Part shown: positions 12,701 through 23,874 of the stretch, piece after piece
Numbering within the stretch: position 1 is the first letter of the stretch
Layout of the letters: each line of letters begins with the position of its first letter
NCBI RefSeq assembly: GCF_026210795.1
Contig: NC_089432.1
Span: forward strand, 744,001-808,000
Reading direction: 5' to 3'
Length of the DNA: 64,000 bases
DNA from: Rhizophagus irregularis
Taxonomy: Eukaryota; Glomeromycota; Glomeromycetes; Glomerales; Glomeraceae
Program-made: the position numbers and the translations under genes
Notes under the pieces: model-generated
Seen by the model: only the letters and a program-made list of their open reading frames with translations
What the model was told of the DNA's origin: nothing
Databases searched by the model: none

Positions 12701-12997
12701 TGCTGCTTTTTGATACCAATGAAATGCTTTTTCTAAGTTTTTTTCTGTTCCTTCTCCATTGTAATAACATATGGCTAAGCTATTCATTGCAACTTCATTG
12801 CCATTTTCTGCTGCTTTTTGATACCAATGAAATGCTTTTTCTAAATTCTTTTCTGTTCCTTCTCCATTGTAATAACATATGGCTAAATTATACATTGCAA
12901 CTTCTTCACCATTTTCTGCTGCTTTTTTATTTTGATGAAATAATTCAGTTTCATTTTTTACACTATTAATTACATTTTTGAATTTTTCTTCAGACAT
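6770..12997 (-). CDS. Giant Sel1-repeat protein with C-terminal TKL-type protein kinase domain
   Basis: Proposed exons on the minus strand: 12997-7666, 7593-7418, 7336-6862 and 6789-6770, joined in frame to give about 2000 aa. Introns begin GTAATT, GTAAGT and GTAAGT and all end in AG. The ATG at 12997 is the first Met and leads straight into the repeats. After a short N-terminus come about 44 Sel1-like units of 36 residues (consensus GEGTEKNLEKAFYWYQKAAE), residues about 45-1660. The kinase domain follows: AGRFGIIS near residue 1712, VVCKKL with the ATP-binding Lys, HRDLHSKN near 1833 (joined across intron 2), DFG near 1853, GPE near 1878 and DIYSFGVLMWEISSG. All catalytic residues are present, so it is probably an active Ser/Thr or dual-specificity kinase. 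Sel1 repeats form a TPR-like superhelix for protein binding, so a scaffold-kinase is inferred. The last exon (VDWNKI) is the least certain. Confidence 0.8.
8005..12930 (-). repeat. Coding tandem repeat of about 108 bp (Sel1 array) with higher-order duplications
   Basis: About 45 units of 108 bp encode the Sel1 superhelix. Units 16, 26 and 33 share an extra Met codon (LAMICY; CATATCATGG on the plus strand at 11151, 10068 and 9309). The marker spacings are exactly 1083 and 759 bp, i.e. ten and seven units. Units 16-25 and 33-42 match in order, and units 26-32 are a shortened version, so a ten-unit cassette appears three times. Unit 13 has an extra Lys codon within an A-run, and unit 4 is two to three codons short. 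Confidence 0.85.
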
Positions 12998-13990
12998 TTT
13001 TAGTTAAAATTTTTTTTTTTTTTTTTGCTTACAAAAAATTACGGTGAAAATCTGGCATCTCTAATTATAAACAAAAAAAAAACTAAGAAAGACGAAATAC
13101 TGAAAGTTGAAAACATTTATGTTTGTTGGCGTTATTAATTACACTAGATCAACAGTTTGTGTAATTTAGTTCTTATTATGTTTTCTAAAATGGATGTCGC
13201 ACAAAAAAACGAACAGACAAATGATCAGCGATCACATGATATTAGACCAATCAAATGGTTTATTGTGCACAATAAATTACCTGCCGATCAAGAACTCACG
13301 TGACATTACTTCTGGAAGGACGAAGAGATTTAAAAAGCATAGGATACGTGAAACAATTAAAAGTCAAATATTGCTATAGATATAAAAAAAATTCGGTTTA
13401 CTAAAGCCTACGAACAAGTATTTACGCGAGAAGGCTCCGACAATGTCGTTAGTAAAAATGGTCAGAATATTTTTTAGAATATTTGACTCTAGTTAGTAAT
13501 TAATATTTTTCCTGATACACGATTTTTTGCCTGATACACAATTTATTATAACCATTTTTTAATTATAAAATCACATGATACCGGATAAAATGATGATATT
13601 TGTACGAAAATATTTAATCGGCAAATCAGGCTTAATAATTTCATAACATTTTCTTTAAAGATATATTTTAATTCTATTTTCATTAAGATTATTTGTATAA
13701 ATTTATATTCTAATGTAAAAAAAAATTTCAAGTTCAGTGATTCTTTTAAAACTATTAAAACAATTAATAAAACTCTGCGTATAAAACCAAATTTATTCTA
13801 ACATTAAAAGAAGTTATATTATTTTAATGATGCATTAAAAATTCGTTATTTGCAGAATTTTAATTTGTATATTCAATAAGCAAAATTCTATATCAGTTTC
13901 CAAATGAAATTAGTTAGTAACTAGGTGTAACCCGTCGCGTTGCGGCGGGAATGATACTTGCCCATCAAGTAAGAGAGTAATAAAGAGAGT
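12998..13990. other. Upstream region of the giant gene and intergenic DNA
   Basis: No further gene is seen. A 16-T run lies just upstream of the start codon (about 13011-13026) and would be a poly-A tract in the minus-strand leader. At 13928-13955 is a G+C-rich phrase containing CCCGTCGCGTTGCGGCGGG, out of keeping with the AT-rich surroundings; it looks like the end of a dispersed repeat and directly precedes the CT-rich minisatellite. Short frames at 13194-13379 and 13546-13731 have no domain and were not called. Confidence 0.4.
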
Positions 13991-13997
13991 AATAATA

Positions 13998-14280
13998 ACA
14001 CACGTCTCCCACTACTCCTCTTCATCTTCTCATCACTTCTTTACGCCTCCCATCGCTCCTCTTCGTCTCCCATCACCCTCCCATCACTCCTCTTCGTCTC
14101 CCATCACTTCTTTTTGTCTCTCATCACTTCTTTTCGTCTCCCATCACTCCTCTTCGTTTCCCATCACTACTTTTCATCTCTCATCATGTCCTATTTCTCC
14201 TTTTTGTTTCCTATCACTTCTCATTACTCTTTTTTTCTCTTTCATCTTCTATTACTTTCCATTACTCCATTGTTATTTCA
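13998..14280. repeat. CT-rich minisatellite, unit about 20 bp
   Basis: Imperfect tandem copies of CTCCCATCACTCCTCTTCGT run across the interval and become more divergent after about 14180. The pyrimidine strand is strongly asymmetric (almost no G except in CG), so the tract is a homopyrimidine-like block and could form unusual DNA structure. There is no sign that it is translated. Confidence 0.8.
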
Positions 14281-16602
14281 TTTTTTTTATTAGCATCTTT
14301 CTCCTTGGTCATTGTAATTTATTTACCTTTTTATTTATTGTTATTGTTTAAATACGGTGATTTTTTTCTTTAAAATCGTAAATGTGTGGCTTAAATTTTA
14401 ATATTTGCAAATATAATTTCATTAAATAAGATTATTTTGAATAAATATGCAAAGAAATTTTTTTTAAAAATATCTTCGCAATAAAATTTTAAGTTTAACC
14501 GATCAAAATAGCTAAGTTAAAAAATAAGACTAATAAATTTGTACATCATGTGACATATTTGAAAAAAACCCAGGCGGTGATCGGTTAGCAATCCTCCCAA
14601 AAAAATATCTCCCCAAAAATCAATTATAACAATCTTATGTTTAGAAATTTCGTTACTTATATAATACTAATTTTTTTGTAATTAGAAATTTGAAGAATTG
14701 AAAGTAAATAAATAATTCAAAATAAAATAAATAATAAAATTAAAATAAAATAAAAATTTAAAAAGGTAAAAAAAAAACCTAAGAAAGGGGTCTAAAAGGT
14801 GGTCAGAACCCTTAGAAAAAATTTTTTTTATATAGAAATATTCTTTTACATATTAGAAAAATTTTTTGGATGTTAATAAAAAACTGAAGTAGTTATGTAG
14901 ATTTATTTAATATTTGACTAAGAATTTAATTTTTGTATAATACTGAACATACAGTAATTTATATTTACAATATTTACAATACAATAATGTGAGGCATATT
15001 TACAATACGATTAAATTAAAATGATATATTAAAATAAATGTTGCAGTATTATAGAATTTATGGTTTATTTATATGTTTGCAGACTCATCACAAAATCAAT
15101 TCTGAATAATTAATTGTTACAAAAAAAAAAATAAATTCTCATCACCAAGAATACCATCATACGAATGTATTATTATAGAAGATTACATCATAATAATCTA
15201 TTTAAAAAAAATTTATATAAAAAAAATTTCCATTATCAAATCTATTATTACAAAAAAAAAATTCTTATCACCAAAGCCTATTGTAAAAAAATTGATAGAA
15301 CTATTACTTAATAGTATTAGAATGATGCCAGTTACCAGGAAGCAAAAAAAAAGTAAATTTTTTTTAACCGGGAACTTACCGAACATAAAGAAAGGGCAAA
15401 GTCCGATCTATTGTTGGAAAAAAAATTTAATGAAAAAAAAATCTGATCTGTTGTTAAAAAATTTCTAAATTAAAAAAAAATCCTAAAAAAAAAAATTAAA
15501 AAAAATTAAAAAAAAATTACTAAATGAGAAAAATTCTGATTGTAAAAAAAAAAAACTAAACAAAAGAAAGGCCAAAAGTTCGATCTATTGTTACAAAAAA
15601 AAAAAATTCTGAAGTTAATGTATTACGGTTAATAAAAAATAAAAATAAATACTAATCGTAAAAAGAAGAGTAATATTGTTTTTAAAAATTTTATAATTTA
15701 TTAACTTTAATTACTTGTTAATATTAGCAAAACTTCAATTACTGGAAACTAAAAAAGTAATCAAACATGGATTTGCTGATCAACTACTATATGAATACGG
15801 AATAGTTCAGGCGCAGACAAATCATGTGTTAGACAATTCAAAATTATTTATACAGGCTCTAACATAATATGGAATAGATTAGGCGTGTTTCATATTACAC
15901 AATTCAAATTATTTATATACGGTAATCTAAACATGACCAAATTTTTTTAGTTATATAGATATTTAATATTATATTTCTTTTTAAGAGTTAAGTTTGTTAA
16001 GGAAATAAGGAAATTGCTAGTAAATAAACTGATGCTATCCTATCCTTATATAGTAAATAATAAAAAGATTCTTATATAGAAAAAAATTCTAATAGGAAAG
16101 TAAATGATGAACCTATAGAGACAAAAGAATTAATAAAGGAAAATTTTTTAAGTTCCATCTAGGAGAATTTTAAATACCTATGGAAAAGATTTATAAAGAT
16201 CTATGACAATTATGAGATTATTTGATATAGATGCATAAACAAATTGAACAATTCATGACTAACTTATTTATTATTATATAATTTCATGCAATTAATTAAT
16301 AAAAATTAAAAAAACCCAATAATTAAATATTTTAAAAAAAAATTAAAATACATGCATTAATCCACCTGCTATTATTTATGCTTCCAATTATGTTTCAGAT
16401 TAATCATACATTAAATATTTAATTTTTATGCTTCTAATAATTAAATCATATCCACTTGCTTTTTCCAATTTTCCCATAATCCTTTCTGGTTTAAGGTTAT
16501 AACTTGATTTCTTGATACCACATAATTTCATTTAAAATTTTTTTTGCATATATTGCAATCTAGTGAGAAAAACCAAATTTTGTTTTCACTATACATATTT
16601 TG
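14281..16602. other. Long AT-rich intergenic region
   Basis: No gene is recognised. It contains many poly-A runs (14760-15650) and several short decayed direct repeats, for example TTACAAAAAAAAAA with ATTC and TCTTATCACCAA near 15115-15270, and a degenerate repeated phrase around AACTAAAAAAGTAATC/ACAATTCAAATTATTTATA near 15745-15920. It is probably decayed transposon DNA; the family is not recognisable. Confidence 0.4.
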
Positions 16603-17286
16603 TCATTGGTATGTTTTACAGGTCACTGGATTATTAAAATTTTCAAATCTCCTTTGATATTTCATGCAACAACTATCACAAATTTTATCATTTACCATAC
16701 CATTCATCTCTTTAATTCTTTTTTTACATTCAGGACATTCTTTTTTGCTACTATAAAATCTATTGCTCCTTTTTTGATAACATTCATGACATTCTCCTAG
16801 TCTAACAGACTTTTTCTTATAACAATGGATACATCCTCCTTCTTTCTTTTTTACTAGTTCTGAAAATGCTGGTGAATTCTTTTTCGTTAGTTTGTCTAAG
16901 GATGCTGATGGTATCTCCTTCTTTTTTTGATAACATTCATAGCATTCCCCAAGTTTAACAGGTTTTTTCTGATGACAATGAACGCATTCTCCAGTAGATA
17001 TATTTTTAATACTTTCATTCTTTTCCATTTGTTCAGAAGATGCTAGTGAATTCTTCTTTTTTTGATAACATTCATAACATTCTCCTAGTTTAACAGGTCT
17101 TTTCTGATGACAATGGATGCATTCTTCAGTAGGTATATTTTCAATCCTTTCATTCTTTTTGTTTAATTCTAAAGATGTTGATGGTATCTCCTTCTTTTTT
17201 TGATAACATTCATAACATTCTCCAAGTCTAACAGGTTTTTTCTGATGACAATGGATGCATTCTTCAGTAGATATATTCTTTTCCAT
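16603..17286 (-). CDS. Protein of repeated double-CxxC zinc-ribbon-like modules (227 aa)
   Basis: The ATG at 17286 (MEKNISTEEC) is chosen as the start; the frame is open further upstream but has no ATG there. Four modules of about 45 residues each read CxHCxxKxxVxLGECxECYQK, i.e. C-x2-C-x9-C-x2-C rich in Lys, joined by linkers of Ser, Asn and Lys. A fifth, divergent pair follows: CPECKKRIKEMNG and KICDSCCMKY. Four cysteines per module fit one zinc ion each. The same C-x2-C...C-x2-C layout stands at the N-terminus of the kinase genes at 39127-45597 and 55284-56904, so this looks like the kinase-associated ribbon copied as a free-standing array. No enzyme domain, signal peptide or membrane segment is seen. 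A protein- or RNA-binding role is possible but cannot be decided. Confidence 0.65.
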   Translation of the reverse strand: MEKNISTEECIHCHQKKPVRLGECYECYQKKKEIPSTSLELNKKNERIENIPTEECIHCHQKRPVKLGECYECYQKKKNSLASSEQMEKNESIKNISTGECVHCHQKKPVKLGECYECYQKKKEIPSASLDKLTKKNSPAFSELVKKKEGGCIHCYKKKSVRLGECHECYQKRSNRFYSSKKECPECKKRIKEMNGMVNDKICDSCCMKYQRRFENFNNPVTCKTYQ

Positions 17287-18379
17287 TTGTTTAAAAGATG
17301 CAAAATTCTGAAGATGTCGCTTGCCTAGGATATGAGGATTTAGGAAATGAGAATATAACAATCCTTATGAATTTAAAAAATTCTTTTTTTTTTTTTTAGA
17401 ATTTAAAAAATTAAGAATTTTTTTTTTTTAGAATTTTTTAACCAATGACAAATGATTCCTATTTATACTTTTATTCTTTACAGATTTGCAAAAATTTCAA
17501 ATTATTTTCCAACATTATATATTTGAAAAAAATTATTTGAAACATTTTGCATTATAAAGAATTTCTTTTAACTGTTACATATTTAATGTTTTTAATTTTA
17601 TATAAATCTGCCATAGAATTAAAATAATAATTTGTTTGACACACTTTTTGGAAATTTTCATTGTAAAAATTATACTTACATATCATTGAAACCATTAATA
17701 AAATCTTCCTAACACTATAGGATCATAATTAAATTTTAAATTTTTAGACTATTTCACTTGAAAATTTTTGAAATACATTATTTAATTGATGTTTAAGATT
17801 GTAAATATATTATTATTATGGTAATGTATAAGAATGATTAGAAAAACCATTTAAAGAATATATTTGTTATAATTAAATTAATTGTTATTGTTAGTGGTTC
17901 ACACCCATTAAATCATTTCCTAGTTAATTAGTTATATACAAAGTTTTAAAATTTTTATTAAGTCATGTGATGTATTTAATTATTAGTCATCTTTTATAAT
18001 ATCTTAGAAACTTGTATTATACCAATAGTCGATTAATCGATACTTTTATGGATGATAGTTTATAATCGTGTACGTGACGTTAGTCTCCATGGTTATTTCA
18101 CGGATCAACCCTGATCTAATCATTCGTGATGATCAATGATTCGGAAGATTTACTTTGCACGTTGGAATATCAGAATATCATGATCTTTACAGCTGCGCCA
18201 TGAAAATCAATCATCGATATCCACATGTAAATTTTTATGTTTTGAATAAATAGTTATTGTCTAACTTACTTTTTTAGCTACTTGAAATACTTCGTAATCT
18301 TTTATTACAATAGTTTCTGAAATACCTATATTAGGAAACCAATTTCCATTATTATAATTATAATTCAAATTATTGGAAT
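17287..18379. other. AT-rich intergenic region
   Basis: No gene is recognised. Poly-T runs lie just upstream of the zinc-module gene (17380-17430). A short segment of higher complexity at 18030-18240 has palindromic words such as CGATTAATCG but no readable protein. Confidence 0.4.
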
Positions 18380-19015
18380 TAGGAATGATGGTTCAACAAT
18401 TATTGAAAATGCAGAAACGAACATTATTGACAATTCACAAAATTTCCTTGAAATTATGAATATTATGATATAAAAATTGAAGATGGTGATGTAAAATCAT
18501 TGAATACTTACATATTGGTCATTTTATTAATTACCGTTCTCCTCATCTGAGAAAAAAGTTATCGACTAATATAAAAAATAATGATGGAACTTTTGGCACG
18601 CACTGAACTATCTAATATTTTATCAAAAATAATTTTAAGGTAAAAACTAATTGAATCAATGTATTATTAATTTATTTTCATCATTACATTTCCAATCTTA
18701 AAATATTGTATTTTTTATTTTTTAGATACATTTATGGCGGAAAACTTTCTTAAATAGATATTGATAATTAAATATAATTAAATTATTGGTTGCCGTTAAT
18801 GAATTAAGAATTTTCTATATTCAATCCTTTTTAATTGAAATCAAAAAAAACTGGATGGAATAAATTTTTGATTTAATATATTTTTGAAAAGTTTTAAAAA
18901 ACTAGAAGTATTTATTCGATAATATGCTACTATTTAGTACACGATTATTAATTATTCATTTCACCAAAAATTGTGATTGAGCGCTCTCTTGAAATTATGA
19001 ATTTTCTAACATAAA
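18380..19015 (+). pseudogene. Decayed BTB/POZ-domain gene (with a recognisable old intron)
   Basis: One frame reads YYDIKIEDGDVKSLNTYILV (about 18462-18521). After a frameshift it reads NYRSPHLRKKLSTNIKNNDG (about 18528-18587), then an ISNIL-like stretch ending in IILR next to GTAAAAAC at 18640, a possible donor. After an acceptor at about 18724 comes YIYGGKLS, then WLPLMNEL-like and a LIEIKKNWMEQIFDLIY-like stretch in mixed frames. This order (DVKIEVG, then YRSPYFRKEL, then LRYIYGG, then the helical BACK-like part) is that of the BTB proteins abundant in Rhizophagus. Several frameshifts and stops mean no product is expected. Confidence 0.65.
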
Positions 19016-20109
19016 TAAGAATATATTAAAAATAGAAAATAGAAAATAAAAAATGAAAGATGGAAAATAGAAAATAGTCAAAAGAACATAATTTCTGGTG
19101 TCCATTTATAAGAATAATATATTATATAGAGTACATTTTTTTTATAATTGCTTTACAACTATCTGTTATTGTTAAAAAATCCAAATTCATTAAAATTTAA
19201 TTTGGTATTATTTATTCCATGGACTGAAAAATAAATTATTGGTTACAAAATAAATATATAACCTTGTTATTTCAAAAAAATTTTAAATTATGTTAGTGTT
19301 AGTGTCGGCATTACGGTATATCAAAATGGCATAACTTTATGGCATTACGACACGTGATATAACCTGCAGCCGTGACGCAATCGTATTATAATTTTAACAG
19401 CGCCCTCGTTAAATAAAGATTATAAGCTTTATGACTTTATCCCCTTTGTTCAAATGTATCATGTGATAGAACAAAACAAATACGTATAAAAACTTAACAG
19501 GTTTCTTATTGTTTGTTATGTAAGCAGATTTGTAAGTAAAGGCTAAAGGCTTTTAAAACTAAGCCTTAAAACAATTTGTTCGGCATAACTAAGCCATAGG
19601 AATAAGCCTGCATATTTTTATAAAAAATATCAACTTATTATTGATTTTTATTCTAAATTTATTATAATTTATTTTAATTTATCATCAATAATATGTATCT
19701 TATTCCTGATTTTCAACAAGAATTTAAATGAATTAATATAGTAAAATAAGAGGCTTTTAAGGAAGTTTACTTATGTGGCTTTAATGTCAGTAATATTTAT
19801 TTCAATTCTGGTTTGCAATATTATAAAGATAATTTCAGCCAAACTCTAATAATTGAAAATATAATTAGTAAAGGTACAAATTATTATTTAATTTTTTCAT
19901 CGTAAAACTTTATTGTTATTGGAATATATTTTAATAATGACTATGTAACTTTGAGTGTAACCGATAATTAGTTTCATCCTAATTAATGTATAGTACAAAT
20001 CATTTATTATAAAAAAAAAATAATATATGTATATATTTACTTTCATTCTTTAATATATCTCTACATTACTATATAATTTTAACAAACTTGTAGTTTTTTT
20101 GATTTTCAA
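19016..20109. other. AT-rich intergenic region
   Basis: No gene is recognised. A segment of higher complexity at 19300-19620 contains direct and inverted words such as GGCATTACG, GGCATAACTT and AGGCTAAAGGCTTTTAAAACTAAGCC, which suggests transposon or repeat debris. The GAAAATAGAAAATAAAAAATG run at about 19030-19080 is simple repeat. Confidence 0.4.
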
Positions 20110-20129
20110 ATGGGTTGAAAATTGTGTGG

Positions 20130-20345
20130 TTGTGACTAAAGCTTTGATATTATTTATACCCGGGTTGAAATTGTGTGGCTGTGACTTAGGCTTTGACATT
20201 ATACTCGGATTGTAATTGTGTGGCTGTGACTTAGGCTTTGACATTATACTCGGATTGAAATTTTGTGGCTGTGACTTAGGCTTTGATATTATACCCAGGT
20301 TGAAATTTTGCGGCTGTGATTTAGGCTTTGATATTATCATGTTGC
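20130..20345 (-). repeat. Minisatellite, 45-bp unit, possibly translated
   Basis: About five imperfect 45-bp units are seen. On the minus strand four are in one frame and encode IISKPKSQPQNFNPS-type repeats (residues about 22-81 of a 116-residue open frame, 20400-20050); the fifth is frameshifted. The flanking parts of the frame look like AT-rich random sequence and no domain is recognised. The open frame may simply follow from a 45-bp unit lacking stops, so this is listed as a repeat rather than as a gene. A short Lys/Pro/Gln/Asn-rich protein cannot be excluded. Confidence 0.6.
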
Positions 20346-20400
20346 AAAATTCTGATTTAAAAAATAAATAAATAGGTTCAAAATATATTAATTTGATCAT

Positions 20401-22211
20401 CTTTATTTCCTTTTTTCTACTTAATAAATGGAGAATATTTTTTACAATTATACTACATATGAATATTAAATAAATTACCTATGTTTAAATTATTCAAGTT
20501 TAGAATAGCTAGTTTCAACAATACGAAGAGAAAAACCATAAACTGATATTTACCAAAAAATCCATATCTTGTCAATAAACAATAAAACAATTATGGACAT
20601 ACAAATGATAATAACAAGGAGTATGCATAAAAGGACAATTCAGGATCATTCCTACCGTCCAAACCATATGCTTATTTCACCTTTGTCAATGATTGACACC
20701 AAGGCTTCAGCTGTGGAATTTTCTTGCTCCTTTCCGCAACATTTGTCCTTACCTGGCACGAAGGCAAAGATAAATTTAAATTTTACATTATATATAGTTT
20801 AAACATTAATTGCATAAAAATAATTCTTTAATAGAAATATTACAACAATATAATAATGAAAGTATCAGTAGCAATTGGATTTATTATTAATAAGCAAATT
20901 TATAAAATAGCATATCTATTAAAGCACATTTCTTAATTTTATAATACTCATTCAGGGTAAATCTAGTATTACTTAATATCCATATTCAATCATTTAAATA
21001 GTATTAATGATGAATACATAATACAATTCTGATCAGAAATAGTCTAATCAATCTGATACTCAAACATCCAATTATTAAAAAATTTTTACAAAAACAATTA
21101 TACGAGTAAAAACTAGAAAAATGATCATTCATTGGAGTTTTTTCCAGATTTTTTTTTATAGGGTAATACTATTGTATACTGTATATCCAATGCAGTTCTT
21201 AAATATTATCAAATATAATTATTATAAAGATATTAGAATAATAAAGTTCGATTGTTGAAATCATGTAAAATTAGACTTGTTTGTAATTTGTAATTTTTGT
21301 GCAAATCTTTTATTAATAAAGAATTTTTTAACGAATACCAAGTAAAATGCTTCTGTTAGTTATTACTCTGTTTAAGTAAAATTTGTTGAAAATTTTTACA
21401 CAATATTTTACTCAAATAGTAACTCCTTTATTGTTACAATTTCTATGAAAAGTCTCACCATCAAATCCATCTCTGCTTGAACGACAAATTCATAGGTGCG
21501 TGCTATACATTTAATTGTGAATTAAATCTCGTGGCAAGATGTATGTCCTTATAAACGAGCAATCTGAGTACGGTATAGTAAAATTAAGCATATTTGTAAT
21601 GACGTCATGGTCATTTAATAAAGAACATACATTAATAAATGGTGTACGAATTAAAATTCGATATAAAAAGGTTTTCTTATCAATCCGATCACTGTTCCTA
21701 ACCTAAAGAACAAAAGAACAAAAAAACAAAAGGAAAAAGAAAAAGTAAAAAAATTTTAAAATTGATAAAATTGATTAAAAATCCGGTTTAAAAAACTGTG
21801 AAAGGAGAAAAGTATTATTGAACCGGAAGGAAGAGAAAAAAAATAATAAATCCGGTTTAACCGTTAAAAAATTTCGTTTTATAGGTTTAACCATTTTAAA
21901 AAGGAAAAACCGAAGGGAAAAAATTCAAAAAATTTATTTTTTACTGTATCGTTTCGAAATGATAATGATAGAACGGCCGAAAAAGAATATGATTAATAAT
22001 TTTATCATTCCCTATAAAAATTCTATCTGTTATTTCTGTAAAAACTCGACTTTTTTTGTTTTGAAATGATAAATATAATATATAAATTTTATACGGTTCT
22101 AAAGATCCTATATAATATTATAATGGTTCCAATTATTTAGTTATTATCTAACACTGGCAGTAATACTTGTAAATTTCTCAATTTGCAATTTTAAATTAAT
22201 TCGTTATTTGA
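20401..22211. other. AT-rich intergenic region
   Basis: No convincing gene. A short plus-strand frame at 20569-20802 and a Lys-rich frame at 21818-22069 have no domain and look like chance openings in A-rich DNA. The block at 21640-21800 shows repeated AAAGAACAAAAGAAC-type purine runs. Confidence 0.4.
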
Positions 22212-22346
22212 AAATTGCTAAGCTCACCGGCGGTGATGATCACCATACCAGCATTATGATGTACTTTCGACCAGAATTAAAAATCTAATAAAATACTGGC
22301 CGGCATTACATCATAATTTCACCACCGGTGATGTTTAGTAATACTC
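22212..22346. mobile_element. MITE, family 1 copy 1 (about 135 bp, imperfect inverted ends)
   Basis: The left end reads ATTGCTAAGCTCACCGGCGG. The right end, read in reverse complement, begins AGTATTACTAAACATCACCG. The interior has a second inverted pair around CCAGCATTATGATGTA and GCCGGCATTACATCATAAT. Related copies lie at 40070-40202 and 50420-50466. There is no coding capacity, so it is non-autonomous. Confidence 0.7.
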
Positions 22347-22929
22347 CTTATTTTATTTATTAAAATACATGTAACATTGTAACATACATAAATAATTTTA
22401 CTTTATAATTTATTTAATTAATCAATAAATACATTTATAACATAATTTACATATATCCGCCAATTCGTCCTTATTTTTTTGCGCTAAGATCGTCTTTCCG
22501 TTATCAACAGGTCAAACAAATCCAAAATTATTTTATAAAAGGAACGTATTATTAAAGAAAAAAGTATTATCATTAAATTATCCACGAATTACTAATAATA
22601 TTGACTTACGTGTTTAATCAAACAATTATCACAATTATCACAATTGTTATACAAATTTAGGAATATCAGCCACAATTTCTCATCAATCAGTGATCAGTAA
22701 CTGGTCATTTTTTATTTTTTACATGTCACGACTCATTACAAAAAGTTTGTATAACCAAAAATATGAACTTTTTTTTCCCACTTAAATTACTTATTTAGAT
22801 AAACTTTTTTTTCCCACTTAAAATATTTAAATAAACTTTTTTTTTCCCACTTTTTTTCCCACTTTCTATAATCTAAAAACTTTTTTCTCTCCTATAGAAA
22901 TATTATTATTTTAGTAAAAGCTTTTTCCA
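22347..22929. other. AT-rich spacer with TTTTTTCCCAC tandem words
   Basis: No gene. Near 22768-22865 the phrase CTTTTTTTTCCCACTTAAA recurs four or five times at intervals of about 25-45 bp, and another copy occurs near 23080. It is either a short decayed tandem repeat or a pyrimidine-rich leader of the relic that follows. Confidence 0.4.
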
Positions 22930-23874
22930 ATGGAAGAACCGTTTATAGAAGAATCAGTAAGAGGTGAAATTTTTATACGAGATCCTGATGCTATATTCCA
23001 AGAACTTGCGCGTAAACAATCTTACATCAATTATATGATATTAATGATTTTCCCATGAGAGAAATTATCTATAAAATCGCTTTTTTTTTCCCATTAGAAT
23101 TTTTAGTTTTCGAAAGTTTTTTTTTCCTTTTAATATTCACTCTTGTCCTCAAATATTATTTCTTCAATACAATATTTGCTATTTCTTTTTCTTCAATATT
23201 TCTTTTTCAGTTCAACTGATATGAAATTCAAGGCAATTATGTATGGTGAGTATGAAGGGATGGTGCGCACTGCAGGGTTCACGATCGGGCTAGTTTCTTC
23301 CCAATTGTATCCAAGGTTACAGCCTGAACGGAGTCTTACTTAGTTATTTTTGTAACTAATCTTTAATTCTTTAAAATTTGTAGGTTATCATTCTCAAGGA
23401 GAAATAGGAAAGACTGGAGAAAAATCCGGATGATTATACCTTTGACGTGGTACATACTAAATATTTAAGTTACTATAATGTCAACATTTGAAATGGTTAG
23501 TGTTAGTTAGGGTTAAGGTTAGAGTTAGGGTTAGCACTTCGTTATTGCACCTACAATGTCTATGACAGAAGAAACTTTTTATTTGGTAACAAAGAGACAA
23601 AATATGACATGGACCGTCTTCTTGCATACGCAATTCATACATGGATCGCATTGGACAAGCCAACCTTTAAAGATCTTCTTCAGAATGAGTCCTGTATATA
23701 GCATTTTCTGCCTCGTTCGTTTGATTTCATCAAACAAGATTGATATATTTGGATGACATTTTGGAAGAATTAGATGCTTTCGGATGGAATCCACACGCGG
23801 ACCAGCATACGGTAGGAATAGGAGATGATGAATTAAAAAAGAATAAAAAAGTTGATTTAGAAAGTGTTATCTAA
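22930..23874 (+). pseudogene. Unrecognised decayed or spliced coding sequence
   Basis: Several plus-strand segments look like protein. From the ATG at 22930: MEEPFIEESVRGEIFIRDPD, then AIFQELARKQSYINY, then after a frame change YDINDFPMREIIYKIAF. At about 23219-23342: DMKFKAIMYGEYEGMVRTAG. At about 23550-23690: YNVYDRRNFLFGNKETKYDM and DRLLAYAIHTWIALDKPTFK. At about 23752-23874: DDILEELDAFGWNPHADQHT, then VGIGDDELKKNKKVDLESVI, stop. G+C content is higher than in the flanks. The frame changes between pieces do not sit at clear splice sites, so decay is more likely than introns. No domain is recognised. Confidence 0.4.
23495..23536. repeat. Short degenerate telomere-like (TTAGGG) tract
   Basis: The tract reads as units of GGTTAGTGTTAGTTAGGG, TTAAGGTTAGAGTTAGGG and TTAG. 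TTAGGG is the usual fungal telomere repeat. Two perfect and several degenerate units inside a chromosome arm could be a repaired break or an old fusion point. It lies inside the coding relic 22930-23874 and could contribute to that gene's disruption. Confidence 0.6.

Noticed and set aside
8005-12930. Regular repeats that could look like a CRISPR array
   Set aside because: Units are contiguous coding repeats without spacers, in an intron-containing eukaryotic locus.
8680-12969. Six long plus-strand open frames (103-356 codons) rich in Leu/Phe/His
   Set aside because: They lie antisense to the Sel1 array and simply repeat its 36-codon period; the antisense strand of these repeats lacks stops. 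No start context, domain or splice logic of their own.
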